From positions 31,700,674-31,764,673 of the forward strand of contig CM068546.1 of NCBI GenBank assembly GCA_035048495.1: a stretch of DNA of 64,000 nt, given 5' to 3'. The translations under genes and the position numbers were made by a program. Positions 57,301-62,315 of the stretch are shown one piece after another. This DNA is from Euptelea pleiosperma. Taxonomy: Eukaryota > Streptophyta > Magnoliopsida > Ranunculales > Eupteleaceae. Under the pieces are notes generated by a model. It was not told the DNA's origin and did no database searches. It saw nothing but the letters and a program-made list of their open reading frames with translations. Within the stretch, counting starts at the first letter, position 1. Every line of letters begins with the position of its first letter.

Positions 57301-58491
57301 GCTTGCGGTTGTAATAGATAACGGCCACGACAGTTTTTTTGCGCCCAAAGCACTGAACATACTTGATTGGTGCTGCCATGGTTGATGCTCCTTCCTCTCT
57401 TTTCTGCCTCTAACGCTAACCCTAAAACTAAAATGTTGTGAAGGATTAAACATTAGGTTTTTAAGGTAGGGTTTGGGAAAGGGAAGGGGGTATACATACT
57501 AGGGCTCGGGTTGGGTCAGGTTGCTCAAGGCCCCAACCCGACTTTCGTTCGGGTTATGAATATCAGGCCCGAGCCTAAGCCCGAGTTTTTTAGAAATCAG
57601 CCCAAGCCCGACCCGAAGTCGGGCTGAGCCCGCCCAAGTTGCAGCACTATCAAATATAGTTTGCTAATGATCAAATAGAGAACATAAGTGTTAATGAAGT
57701 ATAAAAACTCACAATACCCTAATAATATAACAAAATACCCTTTTAAGGGGTTTAGGGTATTACATGTAGAATCTGTCAATATGGGGAAAAGGTAGAATGA
57801 ATCACGATGGTAAGAATCATCTATGTTTGTGCGCCACACACTGTTTGACCATGTGAGACTCCTCGAGTATCTGTGGCTATGATTTATAACTCCATTCAAG
57901 TAGGTGTAGAATTAATACCATAACCCATAATTACGAGTGGATAGCTGAAAAGATAAGGTTATTGGTTGGGAAAAAAGTATTGATCATTGAGGATTGAGCA
58001 GCTTGGATTGTTTGACTAGTATGGTATTTGGATTATGGCCTGTCTAAGAGGTGGTCTACATGTTGAATGCTTCAGATTGTGATGTTTGCCACTTATTATG
58101 TGTGCTGTATATATGATTATATGCATGGTTCTTCGAATTGCCACACTTTCACTCATCCGAACCTGTTCATCTCATTTATTTTTCTTTTTAACAGAATTTG
58201 GGAGATATGGCGCTTGCTGAATTAGGCGAAGGTTGCCCTTTACTCAGGGAAGTAGTTCTATCTCACTGTCGGCAAATAACAGATGTCGGTTTAGCACATC
58301 TTGTTAAAAAATGCACCCGGCTTGAGACCTGCCACATGGTTTATTGCCCATTCGTAACTTCAGCTGGAGTTGCCACTGTAGTTTCGAGCTGTGTCAACAT
58401 AAAGAAGGTCCTGGTTGAAAAGTGGAAGGTCAGCCATAGGACTAGGCGAAGGGCAGGGTCCATCCTCTCTTTCTTATGTGTCGATCTTTAG
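15004..58491 (+). CDS. FBL4: F-box/LRR protein of the plant FBL4 family, complete, 8 exons, 616 aa
   Basis: Exons 15004-15300, 25707-25949, 27131-27537, 28652-28837, 31283-31475, 45351-45427, 51359-51509 and 58195-58491 total 1851 nt with no in-frame stop before 58491. The N-terminus MRGHDLIN and the F-box (about residues 10-50, [10 protein letters not shown] and [11 protein letters not shown]) precede a basic linker and an array of cysteine-containing LRRs from about residue 125 to 590, ending in LCVDL. The order matches the roughly 610-residue Arabidopsis FBL4 throughout. F-box proteins of this type dock to SKP1 in SCF ubiquitin ligases, with the LRRs choosing the target; this member's target is not known to me. 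All seven introns are GT-AG. They total 41.6 kb and are mostly transposable elements. A TATA box, a short upstream ORF and leader repeats precede it. Confidence 0.95.
15787..17423 (+). repeat. Gypsy left LTR, interrupted by a solo LTR
   Basis: Aligns with 21699-22748. Without the insertion it is about 1.1 kb. It starts 486 bp after the FBL4 exon 1 donor. Confidence 0.75.
16758..17264 (+). mobile_element. Solo LTR nested in the gypsy left LTR
   Basis: The termini TGTCAC and GTGACA are perfect inverts. The flanks share TGCT (16754-16757, 17265-17268). A TATA-like CTATATAAAGG is near 17022. The corresponding position in the right gypsy LTR has no insert, so it is a separate later event followed by LTR-LTR recombination. 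Confidence 0.7.
21699..22748 (+). repeat. Gypsy right LTR
   Basis: Preceded by a purine-rich tract (GTGGAGAAGAGGC, about 21668-21680). The start TGATGCAATC and end CTCGTCA match the left LTR. Confidence 0.75.
22749..23472. other. FBL4 intron 1, no feature recognised
   Basis: AT-rich sequence between the gypsy element and the first micro-LINE footprint. No coding or repeat structure seen. Confidence 0.4.
23487..23509 (-). mobile_element. Micro-LINE footprint: 23-bp poly(T)-GATAAGT insert with 14-bp target duplication
   Basis: The direct repeats AGGAACTAGTTTGG at 23473-23486 and 23510-23523 are identical. Between them is only a T run followed by GATAAGT, the inverted 3' tail of the LINE family seen at 47384 and 51870. 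It is consistent with target-primed reverse transcription that stopped after the tail. Confidence 0.8.
23633..23980. mobile_element. hAT-type MITE, 348 bp
   Basis: TIRs are CTGTGTTGCATGGAC and its exact inverse. Flanks are TTAGGGCG (23625-23632) and TTAGGGAG (23981-23988), 7 of 8 matching. The interior shares a GTGTCGG/GATACGAGGTGTC motif with the 30080 element, so they are likely relatives. Confidence 0.75.
23901..24406. repeat. Tandem segmental duplication over the MITE right half and flank
   Basis: Copy 1 is 23901-24135 and copy 2 is 24136-24406. Copy 2 has about 42 bp (GTGTCCGAATTTGTGTCC and neighbours) that copy 1 lacks. Apart from that the copies are nearly identical, indicating a recent event after the MITE inserted. 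Confidence 0.75.
24425..25130 (+). mobile_element. RTE-class LINE 3' fragment
   Basis: Broken frames read [15 protein letters not shown] and TKT*YMECNF (late RT), then [14 protein letters not shown]-like and [18 protein letters not shown] blocks typical of plant RTE ends. The element ends in a GACGACGATGATGAT microsatellite (about 25107-25130), the usual RTE 3' tail instead of poly(A). It is in the sense orientation in FBL4 intron 1. Confidence 0.75.
25131..25706. other. FBL4 intron 1, 3' end; no element recognised
   Basis: Ordinary AT-rich intron leading into a pyrimidine-containing acceptor at exon 2. Confidence 0.4.
25707..25949 (+). CDS. FBL4: FBL4 exon 2
   Basis: 81 codons, phase 0 at both ends. 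It starts with the basic RRRRGVNK linker and ends SLKSLDLQ. The acceptor is ATGCAG and the donor GTGAAT. Confidence 0.93.
26436..26636 (-). mobile_element. tRNA-derived SINE in FBL4 intron 2
   Basis: It is flanked by CTCACTATAGTT (26424-26435) and CTCACCATAGTT (26637-26648), a 12-bp duplication with one mismatch. On the minus strand it starts with a tRNA-like head with A-box-like TTGGTCGGGTGG and B-box-like CGCGTTCAAGACTCC and ends in an A-rich tail. The length of about 200 bp suits a plant SINE. Confidence 0.75.
27131..27537 (+). CDS. FBL4: FBL4 exon 3 (LRRs)
   Basis: 407 nt, [13 protein letters not shown] to RFTDR (codon split after AG). The acceptor is TGTAG and the donor GTTAAT. It is the largest exon and holds about five LRR units. 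Confidence 0.95.
27538..28651. other. FBL4 intron 3, no element recognised
   Basis: 1114 bp of AT-rich intron without TE termini that I could identify. Confidence 0.4.
28652..28837 (+). CDS. FBL4: FBL4 exon 4 (LRRs)
   Basis: 186 nt, [20 protein letters not shown] to SIGRSCP, with codons split at both ends. The donor is GTGCGT. Confidence 0.95.
29560..29720 (+). mobile_element. RTE LINE 3' end remnant
   Basis: A decayed [12 protein letters not shown] segment is followed by GATGACGATGACGATG, the RTE-type simple-repeat tail, like the 24425 copy. It lies in intron 4 (28838-31282), which otherwise holds only AT-rich sequence and the 30080 MITE. Confidence 0.5.
30080..30446. mobile_element. hAT-type MITE with perfect 8-bp target duplication
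   Basis: Flanks are CACTAAAC at 30072-30079 and 30447-30454. The termini CTATGAAACAACGACAC and the inverse of GTGTCGTTGTTACATAG are TIRs. The subterminal region is rich in GTGTCGACACG motifs. 367 bp, no coding capacity, FBL4 intron 4. Confidence 0.85.
31283..31475 (+). CDS. FBL4: FBL4 exon 5 (LRRs)
   Basis: 193 nt, [15 protein letters not shown] to [10 protein letters not shown]. The acceptor is TTGCAG and the donor GTAGTG. It precedes the longest intron (13,875 bp). Confidence 0.95.
31476..32159. other. FBL4 intron 5, 5' part
   Basis: Contains at about 31875-31955 a GC-rich stretch (GGGTCGGGCTGG, CCAGCCCAGCCCGC) followed by a GA run, resembling one end of a hAT MITE. No gene. Confidence 0.35.
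32703..33568 (-). mobile_element. Non-autonomous Helitron inside the copia RT
   Basis: The minus-strand 3' end is a GTGCT-C-AGCAC hairpin (32718-32728), a short spacer and CTAG (32703-32706), with T next to it on the minus strand. The 5' end TATACTATACTAAAGC matches plant Helitron starts, though the initial TC reads TA. The copia RT frame stops at GCKWVF on one side and resumes at KPDGS on the other, which fixes the insertion boundaries independently. The interior has GTTGGGAGAATAAAT-type repeats and no helicase. Confidence 0.75.
34180..34194 (-). mobile_element. Micro-LINE footprint, 15 bp
   Basis: TTTTTTTTGGATAAG lies between CTCTAATGCGATCAT (34165-34179) and CTCTAGTGCAATCAT (34195-34209), 13 of 15 matching. 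It interrupts the integrase remnant of the old copia element. Confidence 0.7.
35201..35536. repeat. Two-copy tandem repeat, 168-bp period
   Basis: Sequence beginning TCTTCAGCAATGTCTC recurs at 35369. The copies are about 97% identical by eye, with a 2-bp deletion in the second. It lies at the gag end of the old copia element. Confidence 0.85.
35537..35553 (-). mobile_element. Micro-LINE footprint, 17 bp
   Basis: Eleven T then GATAAG, between TTCATCAACTCAATC (35522-35536) and TTCATCACCTCAATC (35554-35568), 14 of 15 matching. Apart from the tail nothing of the LINE was copied. Confidence 0.8.
35606..36229 (+). mobile_element. hAT derivative with perfect 8-bp target duplication
   Basis: Flanks are ATCCAAAT at 35598-35605 and 36230-36237. 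TIRs are CAGTGTTTTTAAA and its inverse, with the CAGTG start common in hAT. The ends are packed with GAGGCTTACGCCTC-type inverted motifs. A short frame at about 35900-36013 ([15 protein letters not shown]...LVED stop) looks like the last residues of a transposase. Confidence 0.85.
36238..39202. other. FBL4 intron 5, middle part; small repeats only
   Basis: Contains a two-unit 67-bp repeat starting ATGGTCTTGTTTG at 36745 and 36812, repeated ATTCAAATCG motifs at 36.9 and 37.5-37.6 kb that may be ends of a MITE, an AC microsatellite (37114-37130), a half copy of a family B-like MITE (about 38085-38210) and an AT microsatellite (38600-38622). No gene. Confidence 0.4.
39208..39425 (-). repeat. Copia 3' LTR
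   Basis: Read on the minus strand it starts TGTTATCA and ends ..TTCAATTCA plus a duplicated 9-nt tail ending ACT at the AAGAA target site. Its plus-strand sequence contains three TTAGGG-like units, which are part of the LTR. Confidence 0.9.
39433..42745 (-). pseudogene. Copia pol, broken: protease, integrase, RT, RNase H
   Basis: The protease segment (42745 to about 42400) has the active-site triplet DSG and sits in a different frame from the rest. Integrase follows with HHCC, the first two catalytic acids in HSDVWGP and HTDQGGEY, but the third acidic residue position (codon 41754-41752) reads AAA, Lys. RT has LHGD and the catalytic YVDD. RNase H runs to the terminal stop at 39435-39433 overlapping the polypurine tract. 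Five in-frame stops and two frame changes disable it. Confidence 0.9.
42604..43830 (-). CDS. Copia gag-like ORF, 408 codons
   Basis: An open frame from ATG 43830. It has a retrotransposon gag-type core (about residues 60-220), a proline/serine-rich region, and a CX2CX4HX4C zinc knuckle (CDFC...H....C) near residue 310. The natural frame is lost near 42.74 kb, after which the last 45 or so codons are out of frame. It forms the capsid-like particle in this family. The leader 43831-44602 is non-coding. Confidence 0.85.
   Translation of the reverse strand: MADPPPPVVTLLVTPPSLPSPLGSDVSTDVPSTGIGGPMVHHLAYENPNLQITSVKLDGKNYLHWAQAARLFIGGRGKLGHTTGDTIKPSNTDPSYRQWQTDDLTVMSWLLNSMEPDISESFLFMCTAQEVWKITEKTYSQQQNTGRAFKLRQTISHFRQGEKSLFQYYTALHTLWQELDHYYSYQPLNPSEIAPFRRYIEKSRIFDFLAGLNPSYELVRVQILSSRMDLPSLSEVYAYLQSEESMRISLQSEHPLPERSTLAASPAHQPQQLQRPSRGPSSQTISAPSYAPTGPSSGKSLIREKPKCDFCVKLWHMRAKCWKLHGRPSQPGSSSAHTASVDSPTLAHPGVSQPQSSQAFDDCFSSWMVLLPHRPPPLPSQVILDLLIMCLFHHPVPLGSLILGLQNT
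44616..44840 (-). repeat. Copia 5' LTR
   Basis: Matches the other LTR with one extra 16-bp GAGAA/GAGAG block and about six substitutions. Its inner edge abuts the primer-binding site. Confidence 0.9.
44846..45350. other. FBL4 intron 5, 3' end
   Basis: AT-rich intron sequence after the copia insertion, ending at the TTAATAG acceptor of exon 6. No element recognised. Confidence 0.4.
45351..45427 (+). CDS. FBL4: FBL4 exon 6 (LRR)
   Basis: 77 nt, [13 protein letters not shown] to LSLRFCDR. The acceptor is AATAG and the donor GTGAAA. It is a short exon isolated between introns of 13.9 and 5.9 kb and is easily missed by gene finders. Confidence 0.93.
45428..46109. other. FBL4 intron 6, 5' part
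   Basis: No gene or TE recognised. It borders the 5' edge of a LINE fragment. Confidence 0.35.
46110..46577 (+). mobile_element. 5'-truncated L1-type LINE 3' end, sense strand
   Basis: Plus-strand translation gives [16 protein letters not shown] and [12 protein letters not shown], the terminal region of the same LINE type as at 5.0 kb. It ends in ATTATAAAAAAAA. Frame is open for about 120 codons but only the tail end of ORF2 is present. Confidence 0.75.
47384..47499 (-). mobile_element. Very short LINE insertion (116 bp) with perfect 14-bp target duplication
   Basis: TATATTGTGAACTT occurs at 47370-47383 and 47500-47513. The insert reads, on the minus strand, a non-coding 3' end closing in ACTTATC plus a poly(A) run. 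Its tail matches the footprints at 23487, 34180 and 35537. Confidence 0.85.
47617..48455 (-). mobile_element. 5'-truncated L1-type LINE with zf-RVT-like domain
   Basis: The poly(T) is at 47617-47626. A frame of about 190 codons (48413-47841) reads [38 protein letters not shown] and C-x2-C/H-type residues [18 protein letters not shown], the RT-associated zinc-binding domain. The right boundary is approximate. It is antisense to FBL4 in intron 6. Confidence 0.8.
48524..50295 (+). mobile_element. Internally deleted Ty1/copia element
   Basis: LTR-like ends start TGTTAGAAGAGTTA (48524) and TGTTGGAAGAGTTA (50132) and align over about 165 bp. TGGTATTAAAG follows the left LTR as a primer-binding-like site (48699) and TTGAGGGGGAG precedes the right one (50121-50131). 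The interior reads gag ([20 protein letters not shown] from about 49.28 kb to 49.9 kb), then directly the C-terminal end of RNase H ([12 protein letters not shown], then the final [11 protein letters not shown]). Protease, integrase and RT are missing. Several stops and frame changes are present. Confidence 0.8.
50450..51130. repeat. Old duplicated segment of about 270 bp
   Basis: About 50470-50720 and 50870-51130 share ordered matches: TTGTAATGATAAC, GGAAGTCA..GGGTTGATAAT, GGTCATGAAGAGATTA. They are diverged and have indels. It lies in FBL4 intron 6 before exon 7. Confidence 0.55.
51359..51509 (+). CDS. FBL4: FBL4 exon 7 (LRRs)
   Basis: 151 nt, [15 protein letters not shown] to YLDVSVLQ. 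The acceptor is GATCAG and the donor GTGTGG. Confidence 0.95.
51870..52260 (-). mobile_element. L1-type LINE 3' end
   Basis: Poly(T)-GATAAG lies at 51870-51883. The minus strand reads [15 protein letters not shown] then [12 protein letters not shown], the conserved LINE terminus. It is truncated at about 52.26 kb. Confidence 0.75.
52285..52301 (+). mobile_element. Micro-LINE footprint, plus orientation, 17 bp
   Basis: TGTACACCAAAAAAAAG lies between GATCTTGTGCTC (52273-52284) and GATCTTGTGCTC (52302-52313). The TGTACACC-poly(A) end differs from the GATAAG family, so a second LINE lineage is implied. Confidence 0.7.
52314..53986. other. FBL4 intron 7 segment, no element assigned
   Basis: No ORF of note. 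An AC run is near 52868-52880. A GC-richer stretch at 53.04-53.16 kb and the general structure could belong to an LTR element, but I found no paired termini. Confidence 0.35.
54086..54467. mobile_element. MULE-type MITE (family B) nested in the hAT MITE
   Basis: The ends GAGTAAAACTTTGATGACAGC and the inverse of GCTGTCATCAAAGTTTTGCTC are TIRs. The interior matches the 9425 and 14256 copies. The left flank is a G homopolymer and no 9-bp duplication is visible. Confidence 0.7.
54522..54852. mobile_element. MITE family A copy nested in the hAT MITE
   Basis: Shares arms with the 8950-9322 element (GGGCCCATTGACCGCATGG and the inverse ATCCATGCGGTCAGTGG). Confidence 0.6.
54907..56582. other. FBL4 intron 7 segment with GC-rich repeat units
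   Basis: Units rich in CCCGAGCCCAACCCGA lie at about 55335-55445 and 55965-56150. Between them, about 55745-55935, is a GC-rich stretch with a GAGAGAGAG run that could be a captured gene leader, but no protein family was recognised. AT-rich elsewhere. Confidence 0.35.
56584..56715. repeat. CCCGAGCCC-type MITE fragment abutting the RPS16 pseudogene
   Basis: Opens with TATGGCTGCAACTCGGGCGGG and closes TTGGCGGGTTTGG. Similar units are at 55335, 55965 and 57495. It ends exactly where the RPS16 similarity stops. Confidence 0.5.
56716..57379 (-). pseudogene. RPS16: 40S ribosomal protein S16 pseudogene
   Basis: The minus strand from ATG 57379 reads [20 protein letters not shown], then [15 protein letters not shown]. 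After a frameshift it reads [11 protein letters not shown], and after about 340 bp of unrelated sequence (about 56866-57204) VDMRI and [19 protein letters not shown]. These are ordered RPS16 segments covering roughly the first two thirds. The C-terminal third is missing. Frameshifts, substitutions and the insertion make it non-functional. A short leader-like pyrimidine stretch precedes the ATG. No introns of a normal gene are seen, so a retrocopy is likely. It is antisense in FBL4 intron 7. Confidence 0.85.
57420..58194. other. FBL4 intron 7, 3' end, with a GC-rich MITE-like unit
   Basis: About 57495-57655 repeats GGGCTCGGGTTGGG and GCCCGACCCGAAG motifs, ending TTGCAGCACTA. The remainder is AT-rich and runs to the TTTTTAACAG acceptor of exon 8. 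Confidence 0.4.
58195..58491 (+). CDS. FBL4: FBL4 exon 8 and stop
   Basis: 98 codons plus [18 protein letters not shown] to SFLCVDL. The acceptor is AACAG. Confidence 0.95.
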   Translation, partial: NLGDMALAELGEGCPLLREVVLSHCRQITDVGLAHLVKKCTRLETCHMVYCPFVTSAGVATVVSSCVNIKKVLVEKWKVSHRTRRRAGSILSFLCVDL

Positions 58492-58762
58492 TACTGACCC
58501 CGATAAATTTACTCTATATTGGTCCCACGGGGGTGCACCAAATATGGGATCAGAGCTGATTCAGGGTGGAACCAGATCTCGGTGCTGTCAAAATGGTAAG
58601 CACATGTGTGCATGCTAGCTGTATTTGATTTTTCCTGTTAGGTGTATTGGTCATTTGTATTTGGTTGCTTTATGTATTGAGGGTTGAGTGTAACAGTTAA
58701 CGATCGGTGTACATGAATCAGTCATGGGATCTGCAGGTTTGAGTCCATAAATTATTCCTTCT

Positions 58763-58768
58763 AATAAA
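58763..58768 (+). terminator. FBL4: Candidate FBL4 polyadenylation signal
   Basis: AATAAA about 272 bp after the stop codon. A plausible 3' end, not verified by transcript data. Confidence 0.4.
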
Positions 58769-58929
58769 CATGTACTTGGTAGATGAAGATGATTTATTTG
58801 AATACTGTAATATATTTAGTTTTTATTGCATGATAATGGCATCTCGACTGTTCCAAAGATTTCACAGAAACCAGTACGGTGCAGTAATTCCAAGGCATGG
58901 CCTGACGGCAACTCCACCTCTTCTTGCGA

Positions 58930-59045
58930 ATAGTGATCCTCACGCCTTGTGTTGAACTGAGGACCTCACGCTTCGTAGGTTTGAACTCAGGACCTCAAGT
59001 TTGTGACTTACAAAACAGATCAATTAAGCTACAAGCTCAGCCCTG
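58930..59045 (-). mobile_element. Candidate tRNA-like SINE remnant
   Basis: The minus strand has an A-box-like TAGCTTAATTGATCTG and a B-box-like GAGTTCAAACCTAC, then a second similar GTTCAA motif. No clear tail or duplication. It lies downstream of FBL4. Confidence 0.45.
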
Positions 59046-60404
59046 GGTACATGGAGTTGTTGCAGAACCGATGGTCAACCAACCATATCGGACCGTCTGA
59101 TCTTGACAGGATGGGTAGAATACGAAGGTTTTCTTTACTCCATATATTGTGTAAAAACATATGTTTCAGTACAGCTGCACCACCCGTTTACCGTTCTGGA
59201 CGCCTAAGCCAAGACATCTTTGTACCCGCAAGTGGCAGGATTTTCAACCATATAATGGGTTTAAGGAGCATCAACTTCAACAATCCTATGGATTAAGCAA
59301 AACCCCATGCTTAGTACATAGGATTGTTGAGGGTGATGCTTCATAAACCCGAGTGCGGTGGGTGCTCTGATCCATTGGTCCGACCATTCCATTAGTAAGT
59401 TACCTTTTGGAAGAGTGCAGTCCAAAATTCAGAGGATCTTGACCATCTGATTCACACCTTAAAACACAATTTAAAGAAAAACTTCGGTTAACAGCTGGAT
59501 GAAAAGGTTGAACACACCCACACAAAAAAAGTTTCCGATGACTCATCTTTTCTGACTCGTATTTTCACTCTGGTCTCTGCCTTGGATTTCTGGCATTCAC
59601 TTTACCAAAACTCAACCGCCATTAGATTTTGAGAAATCCATGGCTGAGAGCAGAGTGAAAATATGAGTAAGAAATTTGTGTCCGTGGATCCCGACCCAAA
59701 ATAAGAAGTATTGAATGGGTATGGATTGATGATTTGGACTCACCGGCATATGACCCGGTGGACTGACTGGTTAGCCAAAAAGAACGGCTTATTTTTTCTA
59801 AAAAATGACTAAAATCTGGATTTCCGAGTTAATGCTGAATCAAACCGGTTTGGGAACTAGTTTTTTTCTGGTTTAACGGATCGACTGGCCGGGACGGGTT
59901 TGATAACACAGATTTGGTGGGAACGCCTTCGATTCTTCTAGGGAGCATCATATGCGTTTCTGTCTCGGACTGATTCTGATTTTGCAAGTCATGGTGGAGA
60001 ATTGATCTTCAAGAAATGCGGAAAGTAGAAATATTCCAGTTCAATGCGCAATACATGGTATTGCGCAGATGCAACCCTGCATGAAACAAGAGAAGAATTA
60101 ATATTTTAATTCAAAGGTGTGGTTGTCAGAGGGAGTTTTTCTCTGTCTTTTTGCAGGATTGCATCTGTGCAACTCCACAAGGCGTTGGCCTCTTCTGTTC
60201 ATTTGGAGACTTGTCTACACAGAATAGGTAGGTGAAGCCCCTTTTGGGTTAAAAAAGAAAAGAATGTGTCCCTACAATTACATTTGGTAGTTTCACGCGA
60301 CCTCATCTCCCAAGAAAAGAATCACATAAGTCGCTATTTGAAGTCTCCAGTCTCCTCCCAAGCCCATCAACAAGCTTTCTCTTGCTTTCTTTTTACTCAA
60401 AGAG
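59046..60404. other. Intergenic region between FBL4 and the 60405 ORF
   Basis: No gene recognised. It presumably includes the promoter of the 60405 ORF, but I see no convincing TATA box. A short near-palindrome GCGCAATACATGGTATTGCGC lies at about 60041-60061. Confidence 0.4.
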
Positions 60405-61019
60405 ATGGAGAGAAGGCAGAACCAACCCCAGGCTTTTGGGTTTTGCCATAGGCTCTACAACTTCCTTATGAACAGCCTTGTTGGTCGAGGTCTCAAGCGC
60501 GTCACTTTGGGAAGCCCCAAGGACCAGGGTTCGACCCAAGAAAGGGTTGCCACTGCTCCAAGAAATGGAGCAGCAGACAACAACATTCCCATTGAAGAAG
60601 TAAGGATGAACATCTTGGCTCATGGAAAACCAAACGACGACGTCGATTCGCAAGTTAAAATTGAGTTTGAGCAAGCAAATGGGTTGGAGAATTCTTCAAC
60701 CCCTGCTTTGAAGAGAGGTAGTGCGATTGTAGGTGGCAGTCAGACCCAAGTGCAGATGGATCCACCTAGGATGATCCCTGTAGAGGATCAAGGATCGAAA
60801 GGAGATAACAAGGATCAGGCTTCGAGAACCGTGATCGGCCAAAATCATGACGATAAGAATGTATCGAATGGAAAGTCAACAAATGTGACTGGAGGGGCTC
60901 AAAAACCTGTAAATCCCATTACCCACATTACCAATATAAATGAACGATCAGCTAAGCTCATTGAACGTACGAAGAAAGCTCTAAGGAACAGTTCCGACAT
61001 TGAACTAAGAACACCTTAG
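60405..61019 (+). CDS. Hypothetical single-exon protein, 204 aa
   Basis: ATG at 60405 in a purine context (AGAGATGG), stop TAG at 61017-61019. I do not recognise a family. It is hydrophilic, rich in Asn, Asp, Gly, Gln and Lys, with no signal peptide or membrane helix; a central region of residues 45-165 looks disordered. The C-terminus NINERSAKLIERTKKALR is charged and may be helical. It is the longest ORF in the window outside the TEs and the only one of its size in non-repetitive DNA. It could be a real plant-specific gene or one exon of a larger one. The next 420 bp are ordinary AT-rich 3' sequence. Confidence 0.6.
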   Translation: MERRQNQPQAFGFCHRLYNFLMNSLVGRGLKRVTLGSPKDQGSTQERVATAPRNGAADNNIPIEEVRMNILAHGKPNDDVDSQVKIEFEQANGLENSSTPALKRGSAIVGGSQTQVQMDPPRMIPVEDQGSKGDNKDQASRTVIGQNHDDKNVSNGKSTNVTGGAQKPVNPITHITNINERSAKLIERTKKALRNSSDIELRTP

Positions 61020-61440
61020 TTTTGAATCTTTTGATGCTTGTGGTTGAGCCAGCAGCTGAAGTCGGCGTTGCTTTTGTGCGCGGCGATCGACCATGAGATC
61101 GGAGGTTCTATCTTGGCTTGCTTACCAAAATGGATCTGTTTATGTTTCTTAAATTCCTAGAATAAGAGGTGATTTCAAATGTAATCACTTCATGCATGTT
61201 GCTTGAAATAATTCTCTTTTATTTTTTAGTTCTTTCAATATGTTATCCTCATGTGGAGACTATTAGAGCGTGTTTGGATGCAAGTATAACTATATGACAA
61301 GAATAAATTTTAGCCAATGTATATTTTCTTGGCTGGGGGACATAAGGGTGTGGATAATGTGTCCTTTACAAGGCACATTTGTGTGTGGTGTATTATTGGG
61401 TGCAATTCCATTATCTAAAGGGTTTGGTTTGCTGTTATAT

Positions 61441-62260
61441 TGTATTAGGAACTTAACTAATACTCCAAAAGCACTTAGGTGATAGTGGAGTGGAAAGCTA
61501 AGCCTTTATATAGTTTCAGTCATAACATTCCACCACGCTTCCAAGGCCGATGTTCACGGTGGCCCACTCTGAGATAGCATTCAAATTGGTACCCCTTTTT
61601 TTCTTTTTCTTTTTAGTGAGCATACCCAGTATTTTTATTGTATCCCTATTTCATCTTTTTGAGCGAGCCCCCAGATATCCCTTCCCCTATATCACCCCTT
61701 CGGTGACTTGAACTCGTGACGTGGGATTTGCTCTAATACCAAATGTTAGAAACTTATCCAATGCTCCAAAAGCACCTAGTGTAGGGCTATCAATGGATGG
61801 TCGAAAATTCGAATTCTATTCGAATCTGTATTTGAAAAATCAAATATTAATCGAAAATTTTGGATTCGGATATCTTTCTAATATTTGAATAGTTTTCAGA
61901 TTCGGATGTTGATGTATTTGATTCGATAATATCCAATCCGATATAATATTTAATAAATATATTTATTATATATAAATATAATATTTATAATTATATTTAT
62001 TTTTATGTAAATATAATAATATATTATATATCTGATTTGCGGATCGGATATTATCAGATATCCAATAAGTTAATCGGATTCGAATTTGAATATTAATTTA
62101 AAATATTTATCGGATATGGAACAATTGGATTTGGATATCGGAATTTTTTTCGGATTTGGATTCGAATATGCTTATATTCGATATGAATAACATCCGTTGA
62201 GAGCCGTACCTAAGTGATTGGAGTGGAAAGCTAAGTCCTTATACAATTTGGGTCATAACA
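61441..62260 (-). mobile_element. TRIM (small LTR retrotransposon) with a MITE in its right LTR
   Basis: The left LTR 61441-61527 (TGTATTAGGAAC..CATAACA) matches the right LTR 61744-62260 (TGTTAGAAAC..CATAACA) once the MITE at 61782-62208 is removed, giving LTRs of about 87 bp. The internal region is about 216 bp and has no coding potential. On the minus strand the right LTR is followed after two bases by TGGTATTAGAGC, a tRNA-Met primer-binding site. The small size and structure identify a TRIM. Confidence 0.8.
61782..62208. mobile_element. hAT-type MITE inside the TRIM LTR
   Basis: TIRs are TAGGGCTATCAATGGATG and the inverse of CATCCGTTGAGAGCCGTA. Flanks CCTAGTG (61775-61781) and CCTAAGTG (62209-62216) fit an 8-bp duplication of the LTR's own CCTAGGTG. 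The interior is AT-rich with many GATATC and TTCGAAT motifs. Confidence 0.75.
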
Positions 62261-62315
62261 TTTTCACTCCATTATCACCTAGGTGTTTTTGGAGAATTGG
62301 TTAGGTTCCTACTAT
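62261..62315 (+). repeat. Inverted half-copy of the TRIM LTR
   Basis: TTTTCACTCCATTATCACC followed by TAGGTGTTTTTGGAG and GGTTAGGTTCCTA is the reverse complement of the first half of the left TRIM LTR. It lies immediately after the right LTR. Confidence 0.65.
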
